Assembly: GCA_016125335.1 (NCBI GenBank)
Contig: WGLY01000020.1
Coordinates: 1-64,000 of the forward strand
Origin: Frankiales bacterium
Lineage (GTDB): Bacteria > Actinomycetota > Actinomycetes > S36-B12 > CAIYMF01
DNA length: 64,000 bases
Direction of reading: 5' to 3'
The translations under genes were made by a program, and so were the position numbers. Below are positions 36,589 through 45,524 of this stretch, one piece after another. Each line of letters opens with the position of its first letter. Position 1 is the first letter of the stretch. The notes beneath the pieces are model-generated. The model ran no database searches. It was not told the origin of the DNA and saw only the letters and a list, made by a program, of their open reading frames with translations.

Positions 36589-38079
36589 TCAGGCGTGCTG
36601 CGCGTCGCGGGCGTGCAGCGTCATGGGCAGCCCGTGCATCGGGCGCAGCGTCACCGCGGCCTGGGTACGGACGACGGACCCGGGCACGAGCCGCGGAGCC
36701 CAGCGCGAGCCCAGCGCCGCCAGCACCAGCACGGCCTCCGTCCAGGCGAACTGCTCGCCGATGCAGCGGCGGTTGCCGAACCCGAACGGGATCCACGCCC
36801 CGCGCGGCACACCGGGTGCCGACTCGTCGAAGCGGCCGTCGCCGTCGAGCCAGCGCTCGGGGCGGAACGAGCTCGCGCTGTCCCACAGGGTGGGGTCGCG
36901 GTGCAGGATCCACGGCGCGGCCAGCACGATCGAGCCCGAGGGCAGCTCCCAGCCGCCCACGTTCAGGTCGGTGAGCAGGCGCCGGCCCAGCGTCCACGCC
37001 GGCGGGTAGAGCCGGATGGTCTCGGCCACCACGGCCCGCGTCCACGGCAGCTCCGCGAGGTCGGAGTACGCCGGGGCCCGCCTGCCCCCGGCCCCGTCGT
37101 CGAGCACCCGGTCGAGCTCGGCGTGCAGGCGCCCGGCCTCGGCCGGGTGGGTCGACAGCAGCCACCAGGCCCACGACAGCGCCATCGCCGTGGTCTCGTG
37201 ACCGGCCAGCACGAACGTCATGACCTCGTCGCGCAGCTGCTCGTCGGTCATCGCGGTGCCGTAGCGCGCGGCGGACTCGTCGTCGCGCGCGGTGATCAGC
37301 CACGACAGCAGGTCCGCGCGCTCGACGCCGGCCGCTACGTCCGCGCGGTGCTCGTCCACGATGCGCTGCACCACGGCATCCAGGTCCTCCACCCGCGACA
37401 GGAGGTAGCGGCCCTTGGGCAGCGCGCGCACGAGGCGCTCGTTGCCCAGCGCCGAGAGCTGCCCGAACCCGCTCAGCAGCTCCGCGAGGGTGTCGCCGAA
37501 CGTGCGGGCGTCGCCGGTGAGGTCGGTGCCGAAGAGCGTGCGACCCACCACCGCGAAGGTGAGGCCGGTCATCTCCTCGACCATGTCGACGCGGTCGCCG
37601 TCGGCCCAGCGCGCCGCGTGGCGCTCGGCCTCGGAGACCATCTGGGCGGAGTACTCCACGATGCGGTCGCGGTGGAACGCCGGCTGGGCCAGGCGCCGCT
37701 GGCGCAGGTGGAACTCGCCCTCGCTCGTGAGCAGCCCGTTGCCCAGCAGCGGGCGCGCGGCCTGCAGGCCCCGGCCCTTCATCACGTCGCGCGCGTGGGT
37801 GAGGAACACGTCGGTCACGAGCTCGGGGTCGCTGAGGATGTAGACGTGCTCGCCCGCGAGCCGGGTGTGGGCGACGGGGCGGTGGGCCCGGGCGATCGCC
37901 TCGAACAGCTCGTTGGGCGACTGGCGCCCGCGCAGCAGCTCGGCGAGCAGGAGCAAGCCGTGGGGGCCGTCCGGCCGGGCGACGCGGCCGAGCGCGGACG
38001 GCGCCGGCACGGGGGAGTCCGGCGGGGGCTGCCGGCGCGCGGCGGCCCGGGCCGCCGCCTGCTTCGCGGTGGTGCTCAT
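36589..38079 (-). CDS. Cytochrome P450
   Basis: A 496-residue cytochrome P450 with all key motifs: I-helix VLAGHETTAMALSW, K-helix ETIRLYPPAW (ExxR), and the heme-binding loop WIPFGFGNRRCIGEQFA with the cysteine ligand. At 496 residues it is longer than most soluble bacterial P450s (about 400) and resembles the bacterial CYP102/CYP4-like length class. No N-terminal membrane anchor is obvious; the first 20 residues are Ala/Arg/Pro-rich. No ferredoxin or reductase gene is adjacent, so the electron donor lies elsewhere. It is convergent with the ROK gene (27 bp). Confidence 0.94.
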   Translation of the reverse strand: MSTTAKQAAARAAARRQPPPDSPVPAPSALGRVARPDGPHGLLLLAELLRGRQSPNELFEAIARAHRPVAHTRLAGEHVYILSDPELVTDVFLTHARDVMKGRGLQAARPLLGNGLLTSEGEFHLRQRRLAQPAFHRDRIVEYSAQMVSEAERHAARWADGDRVDMVEEMTGLTFAVVGRTLFGTDLTGDARTFGDTLAELLSGFGQLSALGNERLVRALPKGRYLLSRVEDLDAVVQRIVDEHRADVAAGVERADLLSWLITARDDESAARYGTAMTDEQLRDEVMTFVLAGHETTAMALSWAWWLLSTHPAEAGRLHAELDRVLDDGAGGRRAPAYSDLAELPWTRAVVAETIRLYPPAWTLGRRLLTDLNVGGWELPSGSIVLAAPWILHRDPTLWDSASSFRPERWLDGDGRFDESAPGVPRGAWIPFGFGNRRCIGEQFAWTEAVLVLAALGSRWAPRLVPGSVVRTQAAVTLRPMHGLPMTLHARDAQHA

Positions 38080-38188
38080 GCCGTCAGTTCTACGCCGAGT
38101 CCGTGAGCGGCGCGTGCGGGGAAGGTCCGGGGACGGTCAACCCGGCGCGCTGCCCCCGCGACAGGCCCGGATCCGACACACTGCCGGT

Positions 38189-39397
38189 GTGGCCGAGACG
38201 GTGACGATCTCCGACGTCCGCGCGGCGCAAGACCTGCTGCGCGGGATCGCCCGCGTGACGCCGATGCGCTCGGCGCGCTGGTTGGCCGACAAGGTCGGCG
38301 GCCCGGTGGACCTCAAGTGCGAGAACCTCCAGCGGGCCGGGTCGTTCAAGATCCGCGGCGCGTACACGCGACTGGCGCGGATGACCGACGAGCAGCGGGC
38401 GTACGGCGTCGTCGCGGCCAGCGCCGGCAACCACGCGCAGGGCGTGGCCCTGGCCGCGAGCATGCTCGGCGTCCGCGCCACGGTGTTCATGCCCGAGGGC
38501 GCACCGCTGCCGAAGGTGTCGGCCACCCGCGGCTACGGCGCGCAGATCGAGTTCGTCCCCGGCACGATCGACGACTGCCTGGTGCGGGCGCGCGCGTTCG
38601 AGGCGGAGACCGGCGCGGTGCTCGTGCACCCGTTCGACCACCCCGACATCGTGGCCGGGCAGGGCACCGTGGGCCTGGAGATCCTCGAGCAGCGGCCCGA
38701 CGTGCGCACCGTGGTGGTGTGCACGGGTGGCGGCGGGCTGCTCGCGGGCACGGCGGTCGCCGTGAAGGCGCTGCGGCCCGACGTGCGCGTCGTCGGCGTC
38801 CAGGCCTCGGGTGCGGCGGCCTACCCCCTCTCGCTCGCCGAGGGGCACCCCGTGGCTCTGCCGTCGATGGCGACGATGGCCGACGGCATCGCCGTCGGCC
38901 GGCCCGGCGACGTCCCCTTCGCGCTCGTCGAGGGGCTCGTGGACGAGGTACGGGTGGTGGACGACGACGCCATCGCCCGGGCGCTCGTGCTCACCCTCGA
39001 GCGCAGCAAGCTCGTGGTGGAGCCGGCCGGCGCGGCCGCCACCGCGGCGGTGCTCGAGCATCCCGCGGACTTCGAGCCGCCCGTCGTGGTGGTCGTATCC
39101 GGGGGCAACGTCGACCCGCTGCTGCTGCTGCGCGTGGTGCGCCACGGCCTGGCCGCGGCCGGCCGCTACAGCACCCTCACCTTCCGCGTGCCGGACCGGC
39201 CGGGCTCGCTCGCCGCGATCCTGGCCGCGCTCGCGGCGGCCGACGCCAACGTGCTGGAGGTGGAGCACGCCCGGATCGACCCGCTGCTGCGCATCGACGA
39301 GGTGGAGATCGTCGTGCAGGTGGAGACCCGCGGACCCGCGCACCGCGACGACATGCTGGCCCGCCTCGTCGCGGAGGGCCTCACCGTGACCACCTGA
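38189..39397 (+). CDS. ilvA: Threonine ammonia-lyase (threonine deaminase)
   Basis: A 402-residue PLP enzyme. The catalytic lysine lies in LQRAGSFKIRGAYTRL, the substrate loop is ASAGNHAQGVALA and the phosphate clamp CTGGGGLLAGTA. The C-terminal 80 residues form an ACT-type regulatory domain (LTFRVPDRPGSLAAILAAL). A single ACT-type domain makes this the short form of biosynthetic/catabolic TdcB/IlvA, common in actinobacteria and sometimes less strictly feedback-controlled than the long form. It makes 2-oxobutanoate for isoleucine. GTG at 38189 is in frame (VAETVTISD). The gene stands alone with divergent P450 upstream. Confidence 0.94.
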   Translation: MAETVTISDVRAAQDLLRGIARVTPMRSARWLADKVGGPVDLKCENLQRAGSFKIRGAYTRLARMTDEQRAYGVVAASAGNHAQGVALAASMLGVRATVFMPEGAPLPKVSATRGYGAQIEFVPGTIDDCLVRARAFEAETGAVLVHPFDHPDIVAGQGTVGLEILEQRPDVRTVVVCTGGGGLLAGTAVAVKALRPDVRVVGVQASGAAAYPLSLAEGHPVALPSMATMADGIAVGRPGDVPFALVEGLVDEVRVVDDDAIARALVLTLERSKLVVEPAGAAATAAVLEHPADFEPPVVVVVSGGNVDPLLLLRVVRHGLAAAGRYSTLTFRVPDRPGSLAAILAALAAADANVLEVEHARIDPLLRIDEVEIVVQVETRGPAHRDDMLARLVAEGLTVTT

Positions 39398-39469
39398 CCG
39401 GCCCTGGCGGCAGGGCGACCCCAGTCCAGGCCCCCACCCGAACTGCTGGGTGCGTTTTGTAAACAGGGG

Positions 39470-39506
39470 TTGCCATTCTCGGAAGTGCGCTTTACAGTTC
39501 TCGGCA
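39470..39506 (+). promoter_or_regulatory. Promoter with consensus-like -35/-10 and predicted leaderless start
   Basis: TTGCCA (39470-39475), a 17-base spacer, then TACAGT (39493-39498). The first coding ATG is at 39506, eight bases after the -10 element, so transcription is expected to start at or next to the A of the ATG. No ribosome-binding site precedes the ATG, which fits leaderless translation. Confidence 0.7.
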
Positions 39507-40312
39507 TGACCTCCTCCGACCTTCCCCCCACCGGCAGCCTGCGCGACGTCCTCGCGCGGGTCGCGGCCGGCGACCTCGACCCCGCCGAGGCCGCCCGCCT
39601 GCTCGACGAGGACGAGTCCGCGCCCTCGGTCGAGCACCCCGACCTCACCGACACCCTCGTGGCCCCGACCGCCTCCTCCTCGGTCGGGTCCGTCTCCCTT
39701 CTCGCCGGCGGCGTCAAGCTCGTCGTCGTCGCCGACCCCACGGTGGCCACCGCCGTCGCCGACGGCCCGCACTCGGTCCGGCACGAGGGCTCGACCCTCG
39801 TGATCGAGGCGCCCAGCGGGGAGGGCTACCAGGTGCGCGACAAGCCCAAGTACCTCGGCTGGGTCCCCACCGTGTGGACCGGCGGCCGGGGCGAGCGGGT
39901 GACCGTGCGCGTCAACCCGGACCTCGCCGTGTCGCTGGACGCCACCGCGTGCAGCGTCAGCGTCACCGGCCTGCATGCCGACCTCGCGGTCAAGGCGCAG
40001 GCGTCCTCGGTCAAGGTGCGCGAGCACCGCGGCACCGTCCACGGCACCAGCGCCATGAGCAGCCTGAGCCTGGTCGGCGTCGTCACCGGCGACAGCTCCC
40101 TCGTGTGCGAGTTCGGCAGCCTCGACCTGCGGCTGCAGCCCGGCTCGGACGTCGTCGTCGAGGCGGTGTCCGAGATGGGCTCGCTGCGCATCGGCGACGG
40201 CCACCCGTCGTCGGAGGACAACGGCATGCGCTCGCGCGGGAGCACCGGCTCCGGGTCGCACCGGTTCGACGTCACGGTGCGCATGGGCTCCGCCTCGGTG
40301 GTGGCGGCATGA
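39506..40312 (+). CDS. Putative DUF4097-like adhesin-fold protein, partner of DUF2089 protein
   Basis: A 268-residue protein. The N-terminus has a helical motif SLRDVLARVAAGDLDPAEAA and LLDED, the same kind of motif as at the C-terminus of the DUF2089 protein encoded next. The rest is beta-rich, with strand repeats such as VKLVVVADPTVATAV, STLVIEAPSGEGYQV and GRGERVTVRVNPDLAVSLD, resembling DUF4097-type putative adhesin folds. No signal peptide is seen, so it is likely cytosolic. The gene overlaps the downstream start by four bases and has a strong leaderless promoter. Function is unknown; the pair recurs in other actinobacteria from memory and may be a regulator with its sensor partner. Confidence 0.75.
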   Translation: MTSSDLPPTGSLRDVLARVAAGDLDPAEAARLLDEDESAPSVEHPDLTDTLVAPTASSSVGSVSLLAGGVKLVVVADPTVATAVADGPHSVRHEGSTLVIEAPSGEGYQVRDKPKYLGWVPTVWTGGRGERVTVRVNPDLAVSLDATACSVSVTGLHADLAVKAQASSVKVREHRGTVHGTSAMSSLSLVGVVTGDSSLVCEFGSLDLRLQPGSDVVVEAVSEMGSLRIGDGHPSSEDNGMRSRGSTGSGSHRFDVTVRMGSASVVAA

Positions 40313-40698
40313 GCGCCCGCCACCCCGAGGACCTGCACCGCCCGCCGCGGGAGTGCCCGGTGTGCTCCGCGCAGCTCGTCGTCACGGGGTGCGGGTGCAC
40401 CTCGTGCGGCACCGGCATCACCGGCGAGTTCCGGATGTGCGCCTACTGCGGGCTCACCGACGAGGAGACCGAGATGCTGCGCGTCTTCCTCGTCAGCCGG
40501 GGCAACATGCGCGAGCTCGAGAAGCACCTCGGCGTCTCCTACCCCACGACCCGCGCCCGCTTCACCGAGCTGCTCGCCAAGCTCGGCCTCGAGGACCCGG
40601 CCGCGGCCGGGCGGCGCGTCGACCGCGACAAGGTGCTCGCCGACCTCGCCGCCGGCCGGCTCAGCGTCGACGAGGCGGAGGCGCTGCTCGCCGACTGA
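40309..40698 (+). CDS. DUF2089-domain protein with zinc-ribbon start
   Basis: A 129-residue protein matching DUF2089. An N-terminal zinc ribbon (ECPVCSAQLVVTGCGCTSCG, Cys pairs) is followed by a helical domain resembling an HTH (EKHLGVSYPTTRARFTELLAKLGLE). The C-terminal motif DKVLADLAAGRLSVDEAE then ALLAD mirrors the N-terminal motif of the neighbouring protein. DUF2089 proteins are of unknown function; the HTH-like segment suggests DNA binding. The ATG overlaps the upstream stop by four bases, so it is translated together with the preceding gene. An eight-base hairpin follows immediately. Confidence 0.85.
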   Translation: MSARHPEDLHRPPRECPVCSAQLVVTGCGCTSCGTGITGEFRMCAYCGLTDEETEMLRVFLVSRGNMRELEKHLGVSYPTTRARFTELLAKLGLEDPAAAGRRVDRDKVLADLAAGRLSVDEAEALLAD

Positions 40699-40718
40699 CG
40701 CGGCCCCCGAGGGCCGCG
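40699..40718 (+). terminator. Short hairpin after the DUF2089 gene
   Basis: CGCGGCCC (40699-40706) and GGGCCGCG (40711-40718) pair perfectly around a four-base loop, starting right after the stop codon. No U-tract follows. Confidence 0.5.
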
Positions 40719-40869
40719 CCACCCCGTCCCCCTTCTGCCCGCGTCCCGGCCCCCGGCCGGGACGGCGGTCCCGCACGCCCCGCACCGCCTCGTGACCCGC
40801 ACCCGTCCGCCCGGCCGTCCGACCCCGGACGCCGTCCCCTCGCACCGCACGTCCCGGAAGGAGACCGCC

Positions 40870-41064
40870 GTGCACCACATCCCCGAGCAGGTCGCCGACG
40901 AGCACCGCCGGCTGCTCCTCACCGAGGTCCCGCTCGGCCGGCTGCGCCGCGCCGCCGCGGCCGCCCGCCGGGCCGAGCGCGCCCAGCGCCGCGCCGACCT
41001 CGCCCGCCTCGACGCCGAGCGCGCCCTGGCCGCCGCCACCGGTCCCGCGGGGGTGACCCGATGA
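40870..41064 (+). CDS. Small basic helical protein
   Basis: A 64-residue protein (VHHIPEQVADEHRRLLLTEV, then PLGRLRRAAAAARRAERAQ and RADLARLDAERALAAATGP). It is arginine/alanine-rich and would form one or two amphipathic helices; I do not recognise a family. GTG at 40870 has GGAAGGAG about eight bases upstream, and its TGA overlaps an in-frame ATG at 41061 of the DrrA-type gene, so the pair may be translationally coupled. Short length means a spurious call cannot be excluded. Confidence 0.6.
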   Translation: MHHIPEQVADEHRRLLLTEVPLGRLRRAAAAARRAERAQRRADLARLDAERALAAATGPAGVTR

Positions 41065-41129
41065 CCGCCCCTGTTCGCCCAGCGCAAACCCCGGTGCCGG
41101 CCGTCGGACCCAGACGGAAGGCTCGCCCC

Positions 41130-42137
41130 ATGACCCCTGCCCCGGCCGAGGCCGCCATCCACGCCGAAGGACTCGTCAAGCACTTCGGGGAGGTCCGGGC
41201 GCTCGACGGCCTCGACCTCACCGTCCCCTACGGCACCGTCGTCGGCCTGCTCGGGCCCAACGGCGCCGGCAAGACCACCACCGTCCGCGTGCTCGCGACG
41301 CTCCTGCGGGCCGACTCCGGCCACGCCACCGTCGCCGGCGTCGACGTCGCCGCCGACCCCGAGGCGGTGCGGCGGGCCATCGGGCTCACCGGGCAGTACG
41401 CCGCCGTCGACGAGTACCTCACCGGCCGCGAGAACCTCGACATGGTCGGCCGGCTCTACCACCTGCCGTCCAAGTACGTGCGGGCCCGCGCCGACGAGCT
41501 GCTCGAGCGCTTCTCGCTCACGGACGCCGCCGACCGCCCCGCGCGCACCTACTCCGGCGGCATGCGGCGCCGGCTCGACCTCTCGGCCAGCCTCGTCGGC
41601 TCGCCGTCGATCCTCTTCCTCGACGAGCCCACCACCGGGCTCGACCCCCGCTCGCGCCTGCAGATGTGGGACGTCATCGCCGACCTCGTCCGCGACGGCA
41701 CCACGGTGCTGCTCACGACGCAGTACCTCGAGGAGGCCGACCAGCTCGCCGACGACATCGTCGTCATCGACCGCGGCCGGGTGATCGCGCACGGCACCAG
41801 CGACGAGCTCAAGACCCAGGTGGGCGGCGACCGCCTCGAGGTGGTCGTGAGCGTCGGCTCGGACCCGGCCGTCGCCGCGTCGGCGCTGCGCGCGGTCTCC
41901 GACGGCGACGCGACCGTCGACGCCGACACGCGCACGGTGGTCTCGCCGGTGTCCGGCGGCTCGACCGTGCTCGTGGAGGCCGTGCGCGCCCTCGACGCGG
42001 CGGACGTGCGGATCGACGACCTCGCGCTGCGCCGGCCCACCCTCGACGACGTGTTCCTCTCCCTCACCGGCCACGTGGCCGAGGAGGAGACCCCCGCCCC
42101 CACCACGGGTCGCAGCCGCGGCCGCAAGGAGGCCTGA
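41130..42137 (+). CDS. DrrA-type ABC transporter ATP-binding protein
   Basis: A 335-residue ATPase of the daunorubicin-resistance family. Walker A is GPNGAGKTTTVRVL, the Q-loop GLTGQYAAVDEYLTG, the signature YSGGMRRRLDLS and Walker B LFLDEPTTGLDPRS. The characteristic DrrA C-terminal regulatory segment (RRPTLDDVFLSLTGHV) is present. It pairs with the permease gene one base downstream to form a DrrAB-type exporter for a hydrophobic compound. ATG at 41130 (preceded by GGAAGG) is preferred, with ATG at 41061, overlapping the upstream gene, as the alternative. It is probably the second gene of the small operon beginning at 40870. Confidence 0.92.
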   Translation: MTPAPAEAAIHAEGLVKHFGEVRALDGLDLTVPYGTVVGLLGPNGAGKTTTVRVLATLLRADSGHATVAGVDVAADPEAVRRAIGLTGQYAAVDEYLTGRENLDMVGRLYHLPSKYVRARADELLERFSLTDAADRPARTYSGGMRRRLDLSASLVGSPSILFLDEPTTGLDPRSRLQMWDVIADLVRDGTTVLLTTQYLEEADQLADDIVVIDRGRVIAHGTSDELKTQVGGDRLEVVVSVGSDPAVAASALRAVSDGDATVDADTRTVVSPVSGGSTVLVEAVRALDAADVRIDDLALRRPTLDDVFLSLTGHVAEEETPAPTTGRSRGRKEA

Positions 42138-42138
42138 C

Positions 42139-43002
42139 ATGGCCAGCATCACCGCCACCGGCGCGGTGGCCACCGCCCCGAAGCGCCGCCCGGCCCTCGG
42201 CTGGCTGCTGCACGACGGCGTGGTCGTCGCCAAGCGCAACCTGATCCAGACCGTCCGGGTGCCCGAGATGATCTTCTTCTCGCTGGTGCAGCCGGTGATC
42301 TTCGTCGTGATGTTCGCCTACGTGTTCGGCGGCGCGATCCCGATCCCGGGCGCCGACCCGGGGGCGGGCGCCGCGGCGTACCGCGAGTACCTGGTGCCGG
42401 GCATCTTCGGGCAGACGGTGGCCTTCGCCGCGGCGGCCTCGACGGTGGGCCTCGCCGAGGACCTGCACAAGGGCATCATCGACCGCTTCCGGTCGCTGCC
42501 GATGGCCTCGGGCGCCGTGCTGTTCGGGCGCACCGCGGCGGACGCGATCCGCCAGATCCTCGTGCTGGTAGTGCTGTCGGTGACCGGTCTGGTCGTCGGC
42601 TGGCGGATCCACAACGGCGTGCTCGACGCGCTGGCCGCCTACGGGCTGCTGCTGCTGTTCGCCTACACGGTCGCCTGGATCGGCGCGTGGGTCGGGCTGC
42701 ACATGCCCAACCCCGAGACCGCGAACACCGCCGGCCTCATCTGGCTGTTCCCGCTCACGTTCCTCTCCAACTGCTTCGTGCCGCTGTCAGGCATGCCGCC
42801 GGTGCTGCAGACCATCGCCGAGTGGAACCCCGTGTCCTCGATGGTGCTGGCCTGCCGGCAGCTGTTCGGCAACCCGACCGGCGAGATCTCCGACGCGTGG
42901 CCGATGCAGAACCCGATCCTCTACACCGTGATCTCCTGCTCCGTGCTCATCGCGGTCTTCTCGGTGCTGGCCGTCCGCAAGTACCGTCGCTCCAACGGCT
43001 GA
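42139..43002 (+). CDS. DrrB-type ABC-2 permease
   Basis: A 287-residue membrane protein with six predicted segments, of the ABC-2/DrrB type (VPEMIFFSLVQPVIFVVMF, then the loop containing YREYLVPGIFGQTVAFAAA, and ETANTAGLIWLFPLTFLSN). It partners the ATPase encoded just upstream; the stop and ATG are one base apart. Substrate is unknown. A strong perfect hairpin at 43036-43068 follows, ending this operon. Confidence 0.93.
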   Translation: MASITATGAVATAPKRRPALGWLLHDGVVVAKRNLIQTVRVPEMIFFSLVQPVIFVVMFAYVFGGAIPIPGADPGAGAAAYREYLVPGIFGQTVAFAAAASTVGLAEDLHKGIIDRFRSLPMASGAVLFGRTAADAIRQILVLVVLSVTGLVVGWRIHNGVLDALAAYGLLLLFAYTVAWIGAWVGLHMPNPETANTAGLIWLFPLTFLSNCFVPLSGMPPVLQTIAEWNPVSSMVLACRQLFGNPTGEISDAWPMQNPILYTVISCSVLIAVFSVLAVRKYRRSNG

Positions 43003-43035
43003 GCCGCAGGATCTGCCCGGTCTCCTCCGGGACGA

Positions 43036-43068
43036 CGAAGGCCCCCACCTGACCGGTGGGGGCCTTCG
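43036..43068. terminator. Perfect 14-bp hairpin after drrB-type gene
   Basis: CGAAGGCCCCCACC (43036-43049) and its complement (43055-43068) flank the loop TGACC. It lies 33 bases after the permease stop and before the convergent greA end, so it can serve both strands. Confidence 0.85.
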
Positions 43069-43094
43069 CGCGGAGTGCGGTCGCGGGTGATCGC

Positions 43095-43592
43095 TCAGCC
43101 GGTGTAGGGCTCGGCGGAGACGACCTCCACCTGCATCATCGCGCCGGTGGGCGTCTCGTACTCGACCGTCGAGCCGATCCGCGCGCCGAGCACGGCCGCG
43201 CCCAGCGGCGAGGTGGGGGAGTAGACGTCGATGGACGCCGTGGCGGCCTCCTCGCGGCTGCCGAGCAGGAACGTCTCGGTGTCGTCGAACGCCGGGAAGC
43301 GCACCGTGACGACCTGGCCCTGGGCGACGAGACCGTCGGCGGCGGGCGGGGCGCCGATCTGCGCGGTCTCGAGCAGGTGCACGAGCACCTTCACCCGGGC
43401 CTCGTTCTTGCCCTGCTCCTCCTTGGCGGCGTGGTAGCCGCCGTTCTCGCGCAGGTCGCCCTCCTCGCGCGCGGCCTCGATCCGCTTGACGATCTGCGCG
43501 CGGCGGGGGCCCGTCCGGTCGGCGAGCTCCTCCTGGAGACGGTCGTACGCCTCCTGGGTCAGCCAGGTCTCGGGGGTTCCGGTGTCGCTCAA
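43095..43592 (-). CDS. greA: Transcription elongation factor GreA
   Basis: A 165-residue GreA. The N-terminal coiled coil carries WLTQEAYDRLQEELADRTG and AREEGDLRENGGYHAAKEEQ, with the acidic tip residues that stimulate RNA polymerase cleavage. The C-terminal FKBP-like domain ends IGSTVEYETPTGAMM. It releases backtracked polymerase. The start appears to be TTG at 43592 (MSDTGTPETW), since this gives the full conserved N-terminus; an AAGG about ten bases upstream is the only ribosome-site candidate. It is adjacent to DUF4307 and mca, a gene order also seen in other actinobacteria. Confidence 0.94.
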   Translation of the reverse strand: MSDTGTPETWLTQEAYDRLQEELADRTGPRRAQIVKRIEAAREEGDLRENGGYHAAKEEQGKNEARVKVLVHLLETAQIGAPPAADGLVAQGQVVTVRFPAFDDTETFLLGSREEAATASIDVYSPTSPLGAAVLGARIGSTVEYETPTGAMMQVEVVSAEPYTG

Positions 43593-43723
43593 CGTGTCGC
43601 TGCCTTCGATGGTGGGTGACGGTGCCGACGACCCCGGGATGAGGGGGTCGTCGCGGGAAGCCCGGTGCTACCCGGGGCGCCCGGTGCGAACCCCCAGGGT
43701 ACGTGCGTCGGCCGGGGAGCGTC

Positions 43724-44194
43724 TCACGAGCCGTCGATGGTCGGCTGCTGCGCCGGGTTGGTCGTGCCCGGCAGGAACGCGGGCGCGTCCACGCGCGGCG
43801 GGCCGTCCGCCGCGCAGCCCAGCACCTCGGCGGTCGTGGCACGGGCGTAGGTGGCGAGCGGGTAGACGGCGCGCACGGAGCCGGAGCCCGCCGTGATGGT
43901 CACCGTGGCGTATCCCACATCCGCGTGGTGCTCGTCCTGCGCCCGCAGCACGCAGGTCGTGGCCTGGCCCTGCGTGCGGTGGACGTCGAACGTGACATCG
44001 ACGCGGTGGTCGTCGACGACGACGAAGCGCACCACGGAGGCCTGCACGCCGTTGGTGGCCAGGTGGTAGGTGACGAACGCCAGGATCCCGAGGAACACGA
44101 CGACCAGCACGCCGATCCCCACAGCCAGCCCGGGCGAGCGCCGTCCGACGCCGTAGCGCGCGGCCATCGCCGGGCTGAGGGTGCGGGCGGGCAC
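43724..44194 (-). CDS. DUF4307-type membrane protein
   Basis: A 156-residue protein with one transmembrane segment near the N-terminus ([21 protein letters not shown]) and an exported beta-rich domain ([20 protein letters not shown], then [20 protein letters not shown]). This matches DUF4307, a family of unknown function restricted to actinobacteria and usually found beside mca and greA, as here. GTG at 44194 is chosen because GAGGAG lies seven bases upstream. It is divergent from mca (about 108 bp). Confidence 0.85.
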   Translation of the reverse strand: MPARTLSPAMAARYGVGRRSPGLAVGIGVLVVVFLGILAFVTYHLATNGVQASVVRFVVVDDHRVDVTFDVHRTQGQATTCVLRAQDEHHADVGYATVTITAGSGSVRAVYPLATYARATTAEVLGCAADGPPRVDAPAFLPGTTNPAQQPTIDGS

Positions 44195-44302
44195 GGGCGG
44201 TCTCCTCGTCGCGGTGCCGGTGCGCCGGAGCGGCGCGGGTTCGGCGGGGTCGGCGGTGTCTGGGAGACTGCAGTGTCCCCCACCACCCCCTGGGAGCCGA
44301 TC

Positions 44303-45247
44303 GTGACCCTCGAGGCGACCCTGCCGCAGCCCGGCGAGCCGCTGCGGCTGATGGCCGTGCACGCGCACCCCGACGACGAGTCGAGCAAGGGTGCGGCCAC
44401 CATGGCGCGCTACGTGAGCGAAGGCGTCGAGGTGCTCGTCGTCACCTGCACCGGCGGCGAGCGCGGCGACATCCTCAACCCGGCGCTGGCCCACGACACG
44501 GCAGTCCTCGCCGACATGCCCGCCGTGCGCCGGGCCGAGATGGCCGAGGCGGCCCGGATCCTCGGCGTCGACCAGACCTGGCTCGGCTTCGTCGACTCGG
44601 GCCTGCCCGAGCCCGGCGAGGACGGCGTCACCCCGCCGCTGCCCGAGGGGTGCTTCGCGCTCGTCCCGCTCGACGAGGCGAGCGAGCCGCTGGTGAGGCT
44701 CGTGCGCGAGTTCCGCCCGCACGTGCTGACGACGTACGACGAGAACGGTGGCTACCCGCACCCGGACCACATCCGCACCCACGAGGTGTCGATGCGCGCC
44801 TTCGAGGCGGCGGGCGACCCGGCGCAGTTCCCCGGCACCGGCGACCCCTGGCAGCCGGCCAAGCTCTACTACCACCTCACCTTCCACAAGGAGCGGCTCG
44901 TCGCCCTGCACGAGGCGTGCCTCGCGGAGGGGCTCGAGTCGCCCTTCGCGGAGTGGCTCTCGACCTGGGAGGACAAGCCCGAGGACGCCGCCCGGCTCAC
45001 CACCCGGGTGCCGTGCGGGGACTTCTTCGAGGTGCGCGACGCGGCGCTCAAGGCCCACGCCACGCAGGTCGACCCGAACGGCCGCTGGTTCCACCTGCCC
45101 ACCGAGGTGCAGCGCCGGGTGTGGCCGACCGAGGACTACCAGCTCGCCCGCTCGCTCGTGCCGGGCGCACCGGCCGGCGAGCGCCCTCCGGGCGAGCACG
45201 AGGACGACCTGTTCGCCGGCCTCCGCGTGCCCGCCACCACCGCCTGA
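44303..45247 (+). CDS. mca: Mycothiol S-conjugate amidase
   Basis: A 314-residue zinc amidase of the LmbE/GlcNAc-PI deacetylase family. The metal-binding motif is [18 protein letters not shown] (AHPDDE), followed by [12 protein letters not shown] and [13 protein letters not shown] (second histidine set). Length and the region [14 protein letters not shown] fit Mca rather than the deacetylase MshB. Mca cleaves mycothiol S-conjugates so that mercapturic acids are exported, detoxifying electrophiles. This supports a mycothiol-producing host. GTG at 44303 with GGGAG upstream is used as start. The small membrane gene follows 12 bases later. Confidence 0.93.
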   Translation: MTLEATLPQPGEPLRLMAVHAHPDDESSKGAATMARYVSEGVEVLVVTCTGGERGDILNPALAHDTAVLADMPAVRRAEMAEAARILGVDQTWLGFVDSGLPEPGEDGVTPPLPEGCFALVPLDEASEPLVRLVREFRPHVLTTYDENGGYPHPDHIRTHEVSMRAFEAAGDPAQFPGTGDPWQPAKLYYHLTFHKERLVALHEACLAEGLESPFAEWLSTWEDKPEDAARLTTRVPCGDFFEVRDAALKAHATQVDPNGRWFHLPTEVQRRVWPTEDYQLARSLVPGAPAGERPPGEHEDDLFAGLRVPATTA

Positions 45248-45259
45248 CCGAGGATCACC

Positions 45260-45520
45260 GTGCTGTTCCTGCTCACCGTGCTCGTGCCGTTCGCGGACTC
45301 GCCGTCGCCCTCGCCGTCGCCCACGGTCACCCCGCCCCCCGACGACATGGTGAGCCCGGGGCTGCTCGGCTTCCTCGCCCTGCTGTTCCTCGTCGTCGCG
45401 GGCTACTTCATCGCGCGCGGGCTGAACAAGCAGCTCAAGCGGGTCGACTTCGACGAGGAGGCCGTGAACGCCCCGGACGACGGAGTCGACGGGAGCGAGG
45501 GGCCGACGGCGCAGGGCTGA
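45260..45520 (+). CDS. Small single-pass membrane protein
   Basis: An 86-residue protein. It opens with a hydrophobic stretch that may be a signal or first segment (LFLLTVLVPFADS), then a Ser/Pro linker (SPSPSPSPTVTPPPDD), one clear transmembrane segment (LLGFLALLFLVVAGYFIARG), and an acidic cytosolic tail (FDEEAVNAPDDGVDGSEG). GTG start after GAGGATCACC. It lies 12 bases after mca on the same strand and probably shares its transcript. No family is recognised. Confidence 0.7.
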   Translation: MLFLLTVLVPFADSPSPSPSPTVTPPPDDMVSPGLLGFLALLFLVVAGYFIARGLNKQLKRVDFDEEAVNAPDDGVDGSEGPTAQG

Positions 45521-45524
45521 GCGC

